NCBI RefSeq assembly: GCF_011397635.1
Contig: NC_064767.1
Coordinates: 18,579,037 to 18,643,036, forward strand
Direction of reading: 5' to 3'
Length of the DNA stretch: 64,000 nt
Source: Epinephelus fuscoguttatus
Lineage: Eukaryota; Chordata; Actinopteri; Perciformes; Serranidae
Notes under the pieces: model-generated
What the model saw: the letters and a program-made list of their open reading frames with translations, nothing else
What the model was told of the DNA's origin: nothing
Database searches by the model: none
Shown: piece by piece, positions 1 to 11,706 of the stretch
Numbering within the stretch: position 1 is the stretch's first letter
Layout: the number at the start of each line of letters is the position of its first letter
Position numbers and translations under genes: made by a program

Positions 1-276
1 CTTTTGAAAAAGAGCAGATAAGCAGCAGACTTCTGTCCCTGCTTCGACGACTGTCTCAAGAAACCTTGACACTGCAATAAAAAGGCTACATCGGCATTAC
101 AAATTGAATTCAATAATAACAGCAGAATATCTCTACGGCAATTCAAAGTAAGTTACTTGGCGTGTCAGCAAAAAAGCACAATAAAATTGCAATTACATAT
201 CATGAGGAGTCAAAGTAGCTAGGTGAAAAACAAATCTTTTCAAATAACAGGCATTTCAGATTGATATGGAAAAGTG

Positions 277-282
277 TTTATT
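277..282 (-). terminator. Polyadenylation signal of the otor/mia gene
   Basis: AATAAA on the minus strand, about 225 nt beyond the stop codon. No better hexamer lies closer to the stop. Confidence 0.5.
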
Positions 283-506
283 GAGCAAAGTGAGTCTGTG
301 GAGACAAAGCAAGACAGATAGGTGTCAGACTGTGGGCGACAGAGGGCTGATAGTGCCCAGGGTTCAATGGGAGACAACACCACAGATGTAATGGGACATG
401 GTCTGACACACTGGCTCAATAGAAGAACTGGCTGCACTCCTTCATAAAAGCCACAGAGTCACTGAAAGCAAGATTCCAGAAGGAAGAGGCTTCAGTCTCT
501 CACATC

Positions 507-1409
507 TTAATCACAGTAGAAGTCAATGTCCTGGAACAAAAAAGCAAAATAAAATTTAAAAAACATGAGATTAAAGTCGACAGCCACTCCAGAAAATTAA
601 AGTATTCATCTCAGATATTGTCCCATAAAAGAGACAAACACTCACAGCTGTGGGAATCTGAACCGTGTCTTGTGTAAACTTTTGTGTCTCCTTCACCACA
701 GTCGCAGGGAAGTATCCGATGATGCCCATCTGGTTCACGTACCGCTCACTGTAAACCTGCCAGGGAAAATAACACAGCCTATCTGAGAAATTAATATGCA
801 CCACATTATATATGCTTTACATTTAACCTTCTGTACTAAACTTTAAGACATTTAAATGTGTGCTCGTTTCAGCTAGAATGAAATTAATTATTTCTGACAT
901 TTTGCTCTTGTCAGAAAGGCCAGAAAGTTTCCACTTGTTTGTCACAGCTGCTGCGCGCCCTGCCTTGCATTTGTAACTGTAAGCTGCACTGATTATGAAT
1001 AACATGGAAGAAATATTTACATACACTTCCAGACCAGAAGACTCCGGCGCCCTCCTCTGGTACGAGTTTAGAATACACATAGACCATCTGACCCCTCCTG
1101 ATGTTGATGAATCTGCAGTCAGGAGCTATGAAGTCATCCAAGGCTGTGGCCATGGACAGAACATCTAGTAATGGTCAGAAAACAAAAAAAGGAAAGGGAA
1201 TACATGACAAAAATCCTTTGAAAGTTATCAAGTGCATGCATTTTATTACGTCACAGTTTCCCCACTGCTTCTCTCCCCTTATGCTCTGACTTACGTGAGC
1301 ACTCTGCATCTCCACAGATCTTGTTGTCTGCTAGTTTATCCATCCGAATGACCCCCACAGTCTGGTGCAGAAGTCCCACACAGAGCAGAATCACCAGTGG
1401 ATAACTCAT
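507..1409 (-). CDS. otor: Otoraplin/MIA-family secreted SH3-domain protein
   Basis: Four coding exons on the minus strand (1409-1295, 1164-1025, 756-646, 530-507) join through GT-AG introns into a 129-aa protein, the usual length for this family. Residues 1-19 form a hydrophobic signal peptide (MSYPLVILLCVGLLHQTVG). The rest is one MIA-type SH3 fold with four cysteines at about 32, 37, 55 and 128, the motif APDCRFIN at 52-59, YVYSKLV at 67-73 and GYFP at 99-102. MIA-family proteins are small extracellular proteins of cartilage, inner ear and pigment cells. The second half (YVYSKLV, EEGAGVFW, ending DIDFYCD) is closer to otoraplin. The first half (KLAD, ECSHVLSMA) is closer to MIA. I prefer otoraplin, but mia is the main alternative. 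The start is the only ATG that begins a signal peptide. Family certain, paralogue less so. Confidence 0.82.
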
Positions 1410-2279
1410 GCTGACCGAAAAGAGCAGAAACCAAGACGGCGTTGTGTGTTTGCCTGCAGATGTGAAAGTGGATGTTTAAAGGAATTTAAGGCTGTCAAAA
1501 AAAATCCCAAAACAGTTTTCTCAGCCAGGACTGAATGGGCTGAACCCCTACATCAGAGGTTGACTGACCAATCAGTGCTGAGTCTCAGAAATGCCACACT
1601 GTGGAAGTATTCCCACAGGGGAGTTGGCTGGCTTTTCTAAACTTTTCTTTGCAGGAACAGGCAGTCACAGTTCATGTGAACTGTTTGTCTTGAGATCTGT
1701 ATAAAAGCAAGTTCATGCAGGTCTTTTGAAGAAGTAGCACAGTTTTGGACAGGCAAAAATGTCCTTGATAAGCAGTATGACATCATTTAAGGTATTTTAA
1801 CTAGAGGTCAAATCTAAATATCATCAGTAATTGGGAGCAAATGTAATGTAATGTCAGCTTGCTGGCAACAACTGGTTTGCAAGACAAATGTGTTAAACAA
1901 ATCTACACAAACCCAGTCTAAGTAACATTTGGGCCACACATGATAGTCAACACTATCAGGAAATGGAGGAAATGGAGTGATACACAGTCAGACCCACTTT
2001 GAAATGGCGCCAAAAGCTATGGCCAACATATTTGTTAGTCAAAGTTAACTTCCTTTGAATTACATTTTGCATTGCAAACCTCTCTGTCATCCCGTGAGCC
2101 CCAGAGGTCCACAGAGTCTGGACCAAAACAGGAGTCATATTTTCAACCTAACACCTGATGGCACTCTTGTCCCCTCGTCATAGCCAAGAAAGTGAAGCGC
2201 TCAAGAGTCTCTCTGTTTGTTTGTTGGTTGTTGCCAGGTGAAAAATGACAAACAATGTCATGAGGGCAATAGTCTACTG
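1410..2279. other. Intergenic, no gene seen
   Basis: This lies upstream of the minus-strand otor/mia gene. It has short open frames only, with no protein family recognisable, and no clear TATA box is oriented toward the gene. A plus-strand TATAAAA-like string near 1700 faces the wrong way. Confidence 0.4.
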
Positions 2280-2289
2280 TAATGCTGTT

Positions 2290-2935
2290 GGATACATATG
2301 ATGGTAAGTGTTAAGAAGACAAGCCAGACTAAACTCAGTGTTCAAGAAGAGGCCGTCAGTCTATTTTATTCTATTACTATAAAGCAACTTCAGCTTATTC
2401 AGAATGCTGCTGCTAGTGTCCTGACAAAAACTAGGAAATATTACAACATTTCTCCACTTCTAAAATCCTTACCCTGGTTACCTGTAACACAGAGAACTGA
2501 TTTCAAAATCTTGCTGTGGCTCAGTGCCCAAATATATCTCTGACATGCTTCTAACATATGAACCGTCTAGGATCCTGAGGACAACTGGGGCTGGCCTACT
2601 GACCGTTCCAAGAGTCAGAACAAATAATGGTGTAGCAGATGATGTTTGAGAACTGACCACTTTTAAGTCAAAGCTCAAAACATTCCTTTTTTACACTGCC
2701 TACTGCACCCTGTAATGACTGCAAAATTATTTTTAAATCATATTTTTTTTCTTTGCACCTCTTGTCTGCTGTTGTTAATGGTGTTTTTTAAACTGTAAAT
2801 CAGTTAGTAATTAATTTTCTTGACTCTTTTCCGTATCCTTTATTATGTTTTATATTTCACCGCTCTGTAGATCACTTTGAGTTACCCTTGTGTATGAAAT
2901 GTGCCATACAAATAAAGCTGCCTTTTCTGTTCCTG
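2290..2935 (+). mobile_element. L2-type LINE, 3' end (truncated)
   Basis: The translation around 2380-2520 contains QLQLIQNAAASVLTKTRK and LPWLPVTQRTDFKILL, the conserved C-terminal end of an L2/CR1-group reverse transcriptase ORF. It is followed by about 400 bp of 3' UTR ending near 2920-2935 in the characteristic tail GTGCCATACAAATAAAGCTGCC-like sequence. The 5' part of the element, including the endonuclease and the catalytic reverse transcriptase core, is absent, so this is a 5'-truncated insertion. Several stops and frame changes show that it is old. Confidence 0.8.
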
Positions 2936-3289
2936 TTATGTTGAATCGAAAGTGAAAAAAAACCCATTCAGGTACATCTGACTGATCACACTGAAAACAT
3001 GCCATTGGTGGTAAAATAATAATGCCAAACTTTGTGAAACTAATTCAGATTTTGTATTATTCTGTCGTTTTCTCTGTTTCAGGTTTTTAGCGTGAATATC
3101 ATTCGCTTCTTCTTATTCTTCTTATTATTAGTGAATACAGCTTAAATGCTATAATTTCAATTATATAATGTGTCTTAAGCTGATGACACAATTTTAGGTC
3201 TTATGGCATCATCTTTCGGCTGTACCCTGCTCTAAAGTCCTAGTAAACACTATGTAATTATTTCCTTTTTCGTCTGATGCAAAGCTCTG

Positions 3290-3696
3290 CAAAACAGCGT
3301 CCATCTGTGTGTGCATACGCTGTCATCACCCGGGTAGCTAGGCGGGCGGGGTTTAAACCACATACAACCCAGTGCGAACCAGAAAAAAAAAAACAACCGC
3401 CCACTCGCGCTCCCCAGCTGTACAAATCAAGCACCGCCTTTGACATTTCGCTCTCTGACGTAAGCACACTGTTAACTCAAAACGACAGTCTCGGACGGGG
3501 CTGTTATTGTTCGGTTTGAAGAGTTGGGGGCGGTCGGCGCTTTGTTTTTATTTTGGGGGGCTTTAAGCTGCCACCAGCTGGCTTATTCGAGTCTAAAACA
3601 ACCACCTGCATGCCCGGGTCGAGGTTTGTTTAATTAGCACAGCATCTTTTTTATCCAGGTAGTGGTAAGCTAACAAGTTAGGTCCCAAAGTAGCTG
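3290..3696 (+). promoter_or_regulatory. GC-rich promoter and 5' UTR region of gtpbp2
   Basis: A CpG-rich stretch directly precedes the gtpbp2 start codon (for example around 3340-3420 and 3490-3540), unlike the AT-rich surroundings. No TATA box is evident, as is usual for a housekeeping CpG-island promoter. The exact transcription start cannot be read from the sequence. Confidence 0.55.
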
Positions 3697-6600
3697 ATGG
3701 ATGCGCGGGTATCGGAGTTATTCGGCTCAGGAAATGGACACGGCTCGGGATCTCACGGTGCATCCAGCGTCAAGCCGGGAAACGGCTACGGGGTAGCCCC
3801 TAAAAAGGCTTGTGTCAAGCACAACAAGAAATCCAAGGCTCGATTCTCCCGCAACTTCAAACCGAGCAATAACACTCCGTATCTACCTCCAGAGGTAAGG
3901 CTGAAAATACGCGCACAACTACCGCTAGCATAGTCAAGCTAATGTGATTTACGACCCATAACAACGGCTGCTAATAATAATGTGAGCCTAAATGGTGTCT
4001 GTGTGGTTATTATGGTATGTAAATACTAGTAATGGTGCGTTCACCGACCTTGGGTTAGCTATCTGACACAGAGTAAGTCTGTCAACCGACCTGGGAAGTG
4101 ACACGTAGCTAGTCTGTAACCTCAAGTAAAATGAATGGGATGAATACTTTAAGCTAGCATTAGCAACTTATAATTTGTTTGCCACACTAGTGAGAGAAAT
4201 ATGTGTTTAATTAAACGACACTTGTTAAAGTTGGCTAGTTTTAGCTAGGTTAGCTAGCATAAGAGGAACAGCTGTGTTTGTAAATATCTAAAGGGGGGTG
4301 GGTGTGTGCTCGGTCGACCTACAGCTAGCTAGTGTTACCGTTTTGACCCGACATTGACTCATCCAAGGACTATGTTACTACACAGTAACGACATATTACT
4401 ATGATCATTTGTTTATAAAGTTAATTACCTAGACTTTCAACTCACTAAACATTTAAAGTGACCATTGTTTTGTCAGGGACATGAAAGAAAGAATTGTGAT
4501 GACCTTAAACTCCACATAAAAACAGCTTAGGTTCAGGGTTAGATTCAACATTAATTTAAGCTTTGCATGCATCTTATCCCTGAATTTAAAGAAATTAGAC
4601 ATATCCCCTCATTACTATGCTCACGAACTCATAATGGGACATGTCTCGACATATTTCCTGGCTCCAGCTGTTGTTTCAGCTGATCCTCAGCATGTAACCA
4701 GCCCCACTGTCCTGCAGTGAGCACACCTGTAGGAATATTGGCCAATTTACCCTTTAAATGTATATTGATATTTACACATGCATGTGCTTTGTCTAATACT
4801 ACATTAAGTAACTGTGCGTGAAGGCTAGCTAAGCAGTTAGTCAGCTTGTATAGCTGTCAGTGACTACCTATTCACCGTAGTGCACCGACCACTCATTCAG
4901 TCAGTCCGATTGCTTTTCTTTGTGTCTTTTAACAAATCAATAGCCTGTTGTCTCACTTCTCTACAGTCTGACAGTTGTTGTTCCTGTTCTGTGTCTGTCT
5001 GTCTCTCTTTGTCTCTCCCTTAGGCCGAAGAGGGGAATATAGAGTACAAGGTAAGCAGTTAAGTTGTCTTAACTAGTGGCTTTATTGAACACTGTAATGA
5101 TGAACAGCTCATGGTTAAGTCAGCCTCTTCATGGCAAGAGTGGAGGTTATAGATGAAGGTCAGTCATCATTATAATAAGCTGTCAGCAATGTGTAGGTAA
5201 TGTGACAGAATATATAAGAGCCGTCTCACATGGTCTACCATGGAAAACCAACACCACAGTGGATTAGCAAGAGGATTTTTAGTATCTGGACAGCTGCCTC
5301 CCCCGCCACATCAATATGACTTTGACCAACACAAAGCGTTGACCTGAGAATGAGACTCAACAATTAATCCTTCTTCAGAATTACATGCTGCACCTTTAAC
5401 TTCTCACAATCACGGTTAAAGTTCAGCACTAATTTTCTGAGTCTTACCCTTGTCTAGCTGAAGCTGGTGAACCCCACGCAGTACCGCTTTGAGCACCTGG
5501 CAACGCAAATGAAATGGCGACTGCAGGAGGGTCGAGGCGAAGCTGTCTATCAAATAGGTGTCGAGGATAATGGCATGCTGGTGGGACTGTCAGAGGATGA
5601 TATGAGGACGTCACTGAAGACTCTGCATAGGCTGGCAGAGAAGTAAGTCAAGATATCAGATTCACTTTTTTTTAAGTTTAGTGTGTTGACACAGTCTGAC
5701 ATCAAATTATAACCCTAACCAAACAAATAGTAATTAAAAATGTGCCAAGGCTATTAAGTGATTATATGCTGTGTTTCTTTTTTCTAACAGAGTTGGAGCT
5801 GACATCGCTGTTCTCAGAGAAAGAGAGGTGGACTATGACTCTGACGTGCCTCGTATGATTGCTGAAGTTCTCATTCGCAAGGTGCCAGATGACCAGCAGG
5901 TTAGTGGGGCTACTGTGTAAGCATGTTAATATTTTGTTGTTTATCTGCTCTTTTTTTAATCCCTGCTTATTCTTTGTGTTATTCCTGCAGTTTTTGGACC
6001 TGCGGGTAGCTGTACTGGGTAATGTGGACTCGGGCAAGTCCACTCTGTTAGGTGTTTTGACACAGGGTGAGCTGGACAATGGACGGGGGAGAGCGAGGCT
6101 CAACCTCTTCAGGCATCTACATGAGATCCAGACTGGACGCACCTCAAGCATCAGCTTTGAAATCCTTGGCTTTAATAGTAAAGGAGAGGTGAGAGACGAT
6201 CCAATGCCAGAGAATAAATAATTCGCACTCCATTTGTTATGAAGAGCGGCAACATTACGTTGTGGTTCTCACAGGGTTTCCTTAATAAGATGTTCAAGAA
6301 GATCATAGTATTAATGTTGTGATGTATTTATTACTCAGGAAAATACTGCATCTGCAAGTAGTGTCAGCTACACCTTCAAATGAATAACTGAGGAATATGT
6401 ACGTTGGTAGGTATTTAAGATCATGGCACTCATAACATGATTGCTTATTTTCCTAGGTTGTGAATTACAGTGAGTCTCGAACAGCAGAGGAGATTTGTGA
6501 GAGTGCGTCTAAAATGATCACATTCATTGATCTGGCTGGTCACCACAAGTACCTGAAGACCACCATCTTTGGCCTCACCAGCTACTGTCCGGATTTCGCT

Positions 6601-9600
6601 ATGCTGGTCGTCAGCGCAAATACCGGCATTGGTGAGCATTAATTGATTCATTCAAATTTCTAATGATGCTTTGAGCATCGTCGTGTCACAATTAAAATAC
6701 ACTGGTGTCTCTCTGTGTGCACGTCGTCTAGTCACTTTACTATTCAGACAAGACAAGCTGAAAGGGGAGCTGTCGCAGGGTCACAGGCCGGTAATAGACA
6801 TTTGCCAGGCCAGTCTGACAGAGAGCCTATGTTTGTGTACACCTTTAGTGGACTTGGCCAGCTGTGGCTTTGCAAACATGTGATATCTGAGCTTATGTAA
6901 CAGACTGCTATTCCTACCACAGTTGCTTTACCTCTCCTTCTCCTCCCTGCCTGCCACTACTGAAATATCTCAAATACCATCTTTTCATAACAGAGTCCTC
7001 TGACCTGCTGGAGGTGGCTCTGTGCTCCTGAGCATAAAGTAGAAATTTTTAACTTTCAGCCACTCCCTTTTTTTGCGAAGTGTTGCATAGAAAATGATTG
7101 GGGATGAATTTCACATGGCGCCACACTGAGTGGGTCTTCATCGTCACTTTGGCACTACATTTGAACGGCCTATTTTATTGATAGATTTTGTATTAGCGCA
7201 TCATATCCCTTCACCAACCCAGACTTTTTATGATTATGGCAATGACTGTGCAGGAAGCTTTTACGATACTCACGTCCGGGAGCGACATACTTTGAAACCT
7301 GAGCAGCTGAAACAGGCGGAACAGGCTAGGCAGCTCTTTGCATTACTTGTATAGACGTAATGTTTGTTTACTCTTTTGTTTGTTTTCTATTTTTGGCTGT
7401 GATAGTAAACAGTAGTATTTGGGGGGAAAATAGTTATCAGAAGTGGAATTCGAACACATACCTCCAGGGGAGACTGTGACCTAATTGCAGCACTTTTGAC
7501 TGCTCAGGCACTCTGACATATTTGTGTTTGTGGTAATTCTTAAGTGGGAGGAGGAGGGGCTCTGATGGACACTGCAAGTGGGATCAAATTAGAACAAACC
7601 ATTAATGCTTAATGCATGTTCTGTGCTTTTAAAAGCAGTCGCCTTGAACAGCATAGGTTTATTGAGAGGTCTGAGGTTATGTTTGATTTTTGCAAGTGGC
7701 AAGGAGACACGTAGATGTAACCTGAGCCTTGGAGACAACACTTGTTACTTAGCAGTCCAGCTCACAGCCTGCTGGAGGTATTAGGTGAACTATATTCAGC
7801 TGCTGTTAATGTATGGCTGGCAGTTTTCAAGTTATTGTAAGGTCATTTTGTATATATGGTTTCACTGATTTTGCAAAAGGCTGCAAACGTGAGCATGAAT
7901 CACACCCAAGTTTGGTGTTTGAGTTATCTTTGAAAAATAACAAAATTAGTTAAATAACAAAATGGTGAATTTTCTCACCCATATTTTGCCGTTTTTAGTG
8001 GTAAACAAAGAAACAAAAGCGATGTCGCCTATGTACAGTAGTAAAATAACCCCCTGTGGGCGTTGCCGTGTTTGCGTGGGTGTGTGCTCTAAACTTGGGC
8101 ATGCTGGGGGAAATGGGGTCAAGAATGAGGGCCACCTTTGCTATGCACCAGACAGAAGGAGGACACAGTGTCTGCAACCCTAGAGCCACAGCTTTAATTA
8201 TGAAACAGGGTAATGGAGCTGTGTAACGCATAGGGCTCATCTGAGGTTGTATCTGTGACGAGCCAAAAAGCCAGAGGGCGGGTAATCACCTCCTATCGTT
8301 CTGTGACACTTTACCAAATATCTTGGCACCTCCATAAGGGATGAGGGGACATTGATTTCTCCTATGCACGTTCACCTCAGATGCTCTTAAAATAACACAC
8401 AACTAGCAAAACAACCTGCTGCTCAGCTGATGAGGGGGTAAAGGTATTTTAAGTCTCTGCCAACCTGTATATGTGCGTTACAAGTCAGTATCCTGAACCT
8501 ACTTTGGCATATAGGGGGATTTGAGACCTATATCCGCACCAATACATAATCGAGGGCCCTATGAAATCTGATTTCCATTTAAATTTTAAATTTTCTGAAT
8601 CCTGCCTTTTACGATTTAAGCACATTTTCTCATCAGAAGGAGTGTTCAGTCATGATGTGGATGAATAAATTTCACCAATTCAATAAGAAAATATTCAAAA
8701 TGTAATGAACAATATTGCACTATTTTTCTCAAAGAAAGGGCTTTGATAAAGTTATAAAACAAGAAATTCCACCCTTTCTAAAATAAAGAGCTTCTCATGT
8801 GAAGTGCTGCTCTGCTCTAAATTTAGCTGTTAAGTGTTACATTTCAGAGGTTTTTTGATGACTTAGCTCTCTCAGAAGGCCTCTCCCACATGACTGCAGG
8901 CTGCAACAGTAATTTCATTGTCAGTTTTTCTCCCCAGCAACACAACATCAAAGAATAAATGAATTTCCTTCACTATTTAGTGTTTTTTTTTTTTTAACGT
9001 ATAAGGGACACAGGTAACATGCTTTATACTCCCTGTGAATTTAATCCAGTAAATCTTATTTCCTTCTTATTCTTATCCTCCTTCTTATTATGTTACTCTG
9101 TTAACAGCTTACTTTGAAAAGCGGATGTAGTCATAGTGAATCCTGGGTTGTGACGATGCAATTACAGGTCAAAGTACGGGCACACTCCAATTATAGAAGC
9201 AGCTGGTTTGACCACAGATGCAAATGACAGCTGGCGTGATGCAGAGCACAGGAAGCACCAGCCGGGAAGCACAGAAGGACAGGATTTCACCTAGTGTCTC
9301 TGATTGATAAAAGGCTGTGGTCAAGCTCACATCTCCATGGTCAAACCAGCCTTCACTGAAGTCGGAGGCAACACAGGCAGAGCAGAGCAGCTGACCCGGT
9401 GTTACCCTGGTGTTGGCGGCTGGTGTGTGAGGAGGAGCTGGTGAAACATCAAATCAGAAAGGATGGGACAGAAGCAGTGTGCCCATAAGTGACAGTAAAA
9501 CAGAGCAGCATAGTTTTTTGTTTGTTCAGCTTAAGTGCTCTAAAAAAAACCACTTAGAATGGCAGGGAAAACCCGGAAAGCCAACATTGCTGTATGGCTG

Positions 9601-11706
9601 CCTCTCACACCTTTTGTCTACAAAGGAGCACAACCCACCAGACATGCATCAAGGACACTGCCGCCACAGCCAAGGCAATTACGTCATGAACATATATGGT
9701 CGAATATTCCTGTGCTGATATCCTATCTACATGACATAACAATCATACGTCATGGTAAATTCTACCTGGTCTTATCAGTCTGCACACATGCTCTCCTGAC
9801 CCTCAGACTCACATTAAGTGCCAGCAGATAAGCTGTGTTTTCTTCGGTCACAAGGGTCCTTTGAATCATGGATGTGGATTTCCTTACACTGTGTGTTCAA
9901 AGGGCTGTTTGCTGAGGACACAGGATCCTGTCTGTTCACGTAGTGCAAATTTATCTTTGTCAGAAAATCAAGCATAAAACCTGAAAATGAACTTTGCATT
10001 TGTGCACTTGCATGTGAAAGTATGTTTGATAATGTGAAGTGTGAAGTGATGTGAGTGTAGTAAAACCCTCTGACTACACCTAATTCAATTCCTACTTCTT
10101 TTTCCTCTCTTCCAGCTGGAACAACACGGGAGCATCTTGGACTTGCCATGGCCCTGAAGGTGCCAATCTTCATCGTCATCAGCAAGGTGGACCTCTGTAC
10201 GCGAGCCACAGTGGAGCGCACCGTGCGGCAGCTGGAGCGTGTCCTGAAGCAGCCGGGCTGCAACAAGGTGCCCATGATTGTAAGCAGCACAGACGATGCC
10301 GTCACAGCAGCGCAGCAGTTCGCCCAGTCACCCAAGTATGAACCAACTACGTATACATAATTTAATATATAAATGAAAGGCGGAATCTTTAATTTAGAAG
10401 CCTTATATAAGAGAGAGATCAGCCAGTGATGTCTGTGTGTCCTGATCGCATGCTTGTGCTCTCCCTGGCAGCATCACACCCATCTTCACCTGCTCCAGTG
10501 TGTCAGGAGACAGTCTAGACTTGCTCAAGGTTTTCTTCAACATCATCCCGCCTCTAAGCAACAGCAAGGAGCAGGAGGAGCTTATGCAACAGCTAACTGA
10601 GTTTCAGGTATGTCTCAGATGAAGTTTGTCCTTATATGCAAGTGATTACCTGGCAGATTAAAACTCAGATGCGGTGTGAATACATACACATAATCTGAAT
10701 GTGCATCATTGCAGGTGGATGAGATCTACACAGTGCCAGAGGTGGGGACCGTGGTGGGAGGCACTCTCTACAGGTCGGTGTGTTAAAATGCTTATTTCAT
10801 GCTCATCTACTCAGCATTTAGCACGGGCTCTGTCTGACTTACTGTTCCCTTTGAATACCACCCTTTGCAGTGGTATTTGCCGTGAAGGCGATCACCTTGT
10901 AGTGGGGCCCACAGACTCGGGCCAGTTCCACAAGTTGACCATCGGGAGCATCCAAAGGAACCGCTCGGCATGCAGGGTGCTCAGGGCCGGCCAGGCTGCC
11001 ACACTCGCTCTGGGCAACTTCGATCGCTCATTACTACGCAAGGTCAGACACTTGACGTTGGTGCCAACTCTTCCTTTCTCCCCTTACTGCTCGCCTGTAT
11101 CAGTGTACAGAGGGAGTGTGTGTTCCATGTATTTTTTTCATGTTAGACAATGAATTCTAATCTCTGTGTACAATGTGTTTGCCACTTGCAGGGTATGGTG
11201 ATGGTGAGCCCGGAAATGGATCCTACCATCTGCTGGATGTTTGAGGCTGAGATTGTGCTGCTCTTCCACGCCAAGACCTTCCACAAGGGCTTCCAGGTTA
11301 CTGTGCACATTGGCAATGTGAGACAGACCGCTACAGTGGAGGCTGTGTATGGCAAGGTCGGTCCATCCACTGAGCTACAACTCTCCTGGAATTTGTCCTC
11401 TGCTTCTAAAACCTGGGCTTGTTATATCCCAGTGGGTTACATTAAGCAGTTTGACATTTGGTTTATTCTTAATGCTGTCTTTCTTTTGTTTTTCTGTTCT
11501 GATCAAACATCACCGTGCCACAGGAGGAGCTGAGGACAGGGGAGAAAGCAGTTGTTCTCTTCAAGTTCATCAAGCACCCAGAATACTTGAAAGTGGGAGC
11601 TAAGGTGCTCTTCAGACAGGGCGTGACTAAAGGTATCGGCCACGTCACCAAGCTGCAGCCCATCGCCCAGTACCAGCCACCCCAAAGCGAGGATGACGAA
11701 GCCTAA
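3697..11706 (+). CDS. gtpbp2: GTP-binding protein 2 (GTPBP1/2-family translational GTPase)
   Basis: Twelve coding exons: 3697-3894, 5024-5050, 5458-5642, 5791-5899, 5991-6188, 6457-6631, 10116-10335, 10472-10607, 10715-10773, 10871-11042, 11192-11356, 11524-11706. They sum to 1827 nt, giving 608 aa (human about 602). The protein starts [10 protein letters not shown], as in mammalian GTPBP2, and carries an EF-Tu-like G domain: G1 GNVDSGKST near 183-191, G3 DLAGH near 264-268 and G4 SKVDL near 320-324. Domain II ([18 protein letters not shown]) and domain III ([20 protein letters not shown]) follow. Known role: a cytosolic GTPase related to eEF1A/HBS1 that helps rescue stalled ribosomes. The low-complexity Gly/Lys N terminus (10-60) is the least conserved part. 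Intron 6 (6632-10115) is the largest. The gene runs tail-to-tail into polh. Confidence 0.97.
6632..10115. other. gtpbp2 intron 6, no further gene
   Basis: This 3.5-kb intron contains the tRNA-Leu fossil and otherwise only short chance open frames. A stretch beginning AGGGCCCTATGAAATC near 8554 looks like the end of a common fish repeat, but no second terminus was found. A 9-bp T run at 8986-8995 is the only other simple sequence noted. Confidence 0.45.
7435..7517 (-). pseudogene. Decayed tRNA-Leu copy in gtpbp2 intron 6
   Basis: On the minus strand an 83-nt stretch starts GTCAGAGTGCC and ends CACTTCTGATA. It aligns without gaps to the type II vertebrate tRNA-Leu(CAG) consensus, including the long variable arm CTCCCCTGGAG and the T-loop TTCGAAT. 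The acceptor stem still pairs at all seven positions, counting two G-T pairs. About 18 positions differ, mostly transitions. Two pairs of the anticodon stem are lost, the anticodon position reads TAG, and the B box begins TGTTCGA instead of GGTTCGA. A run of four T follows five bases later, as in a pol III terminator. It looks like a dead tRNA gene copy. A SINE head is less likely because no SINE body follows. Confidence 0.72.

Noticed and set aside
1690-1710. TATAAAA on the plus strand near 1700
   Set aside because: It faces away from the minus-strand otor/mia gene, and no plus-strand gene follows before the L2 element.
3258-3519. Overlapping 69- and 80-codon open frames on both strands before gtpbp2
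   Set aside because: They result from CpG-rich sequence lacking stops. No family resemblance, and they lie in the promoter region.
7130-7354. 74-codon plus-strand open frame in gtpbp2 intron 6
   Set aside because: No splice sites in phase with gtpbp2, no recognisable motif, and a composition like the rest of the intron.
9814-10335. 173-codon minus-strand open frame over gtpbp2 exon 7
   Set aside because: It overlaps a conserved GTPase exon on the other strand and continues into the intron with no family match.
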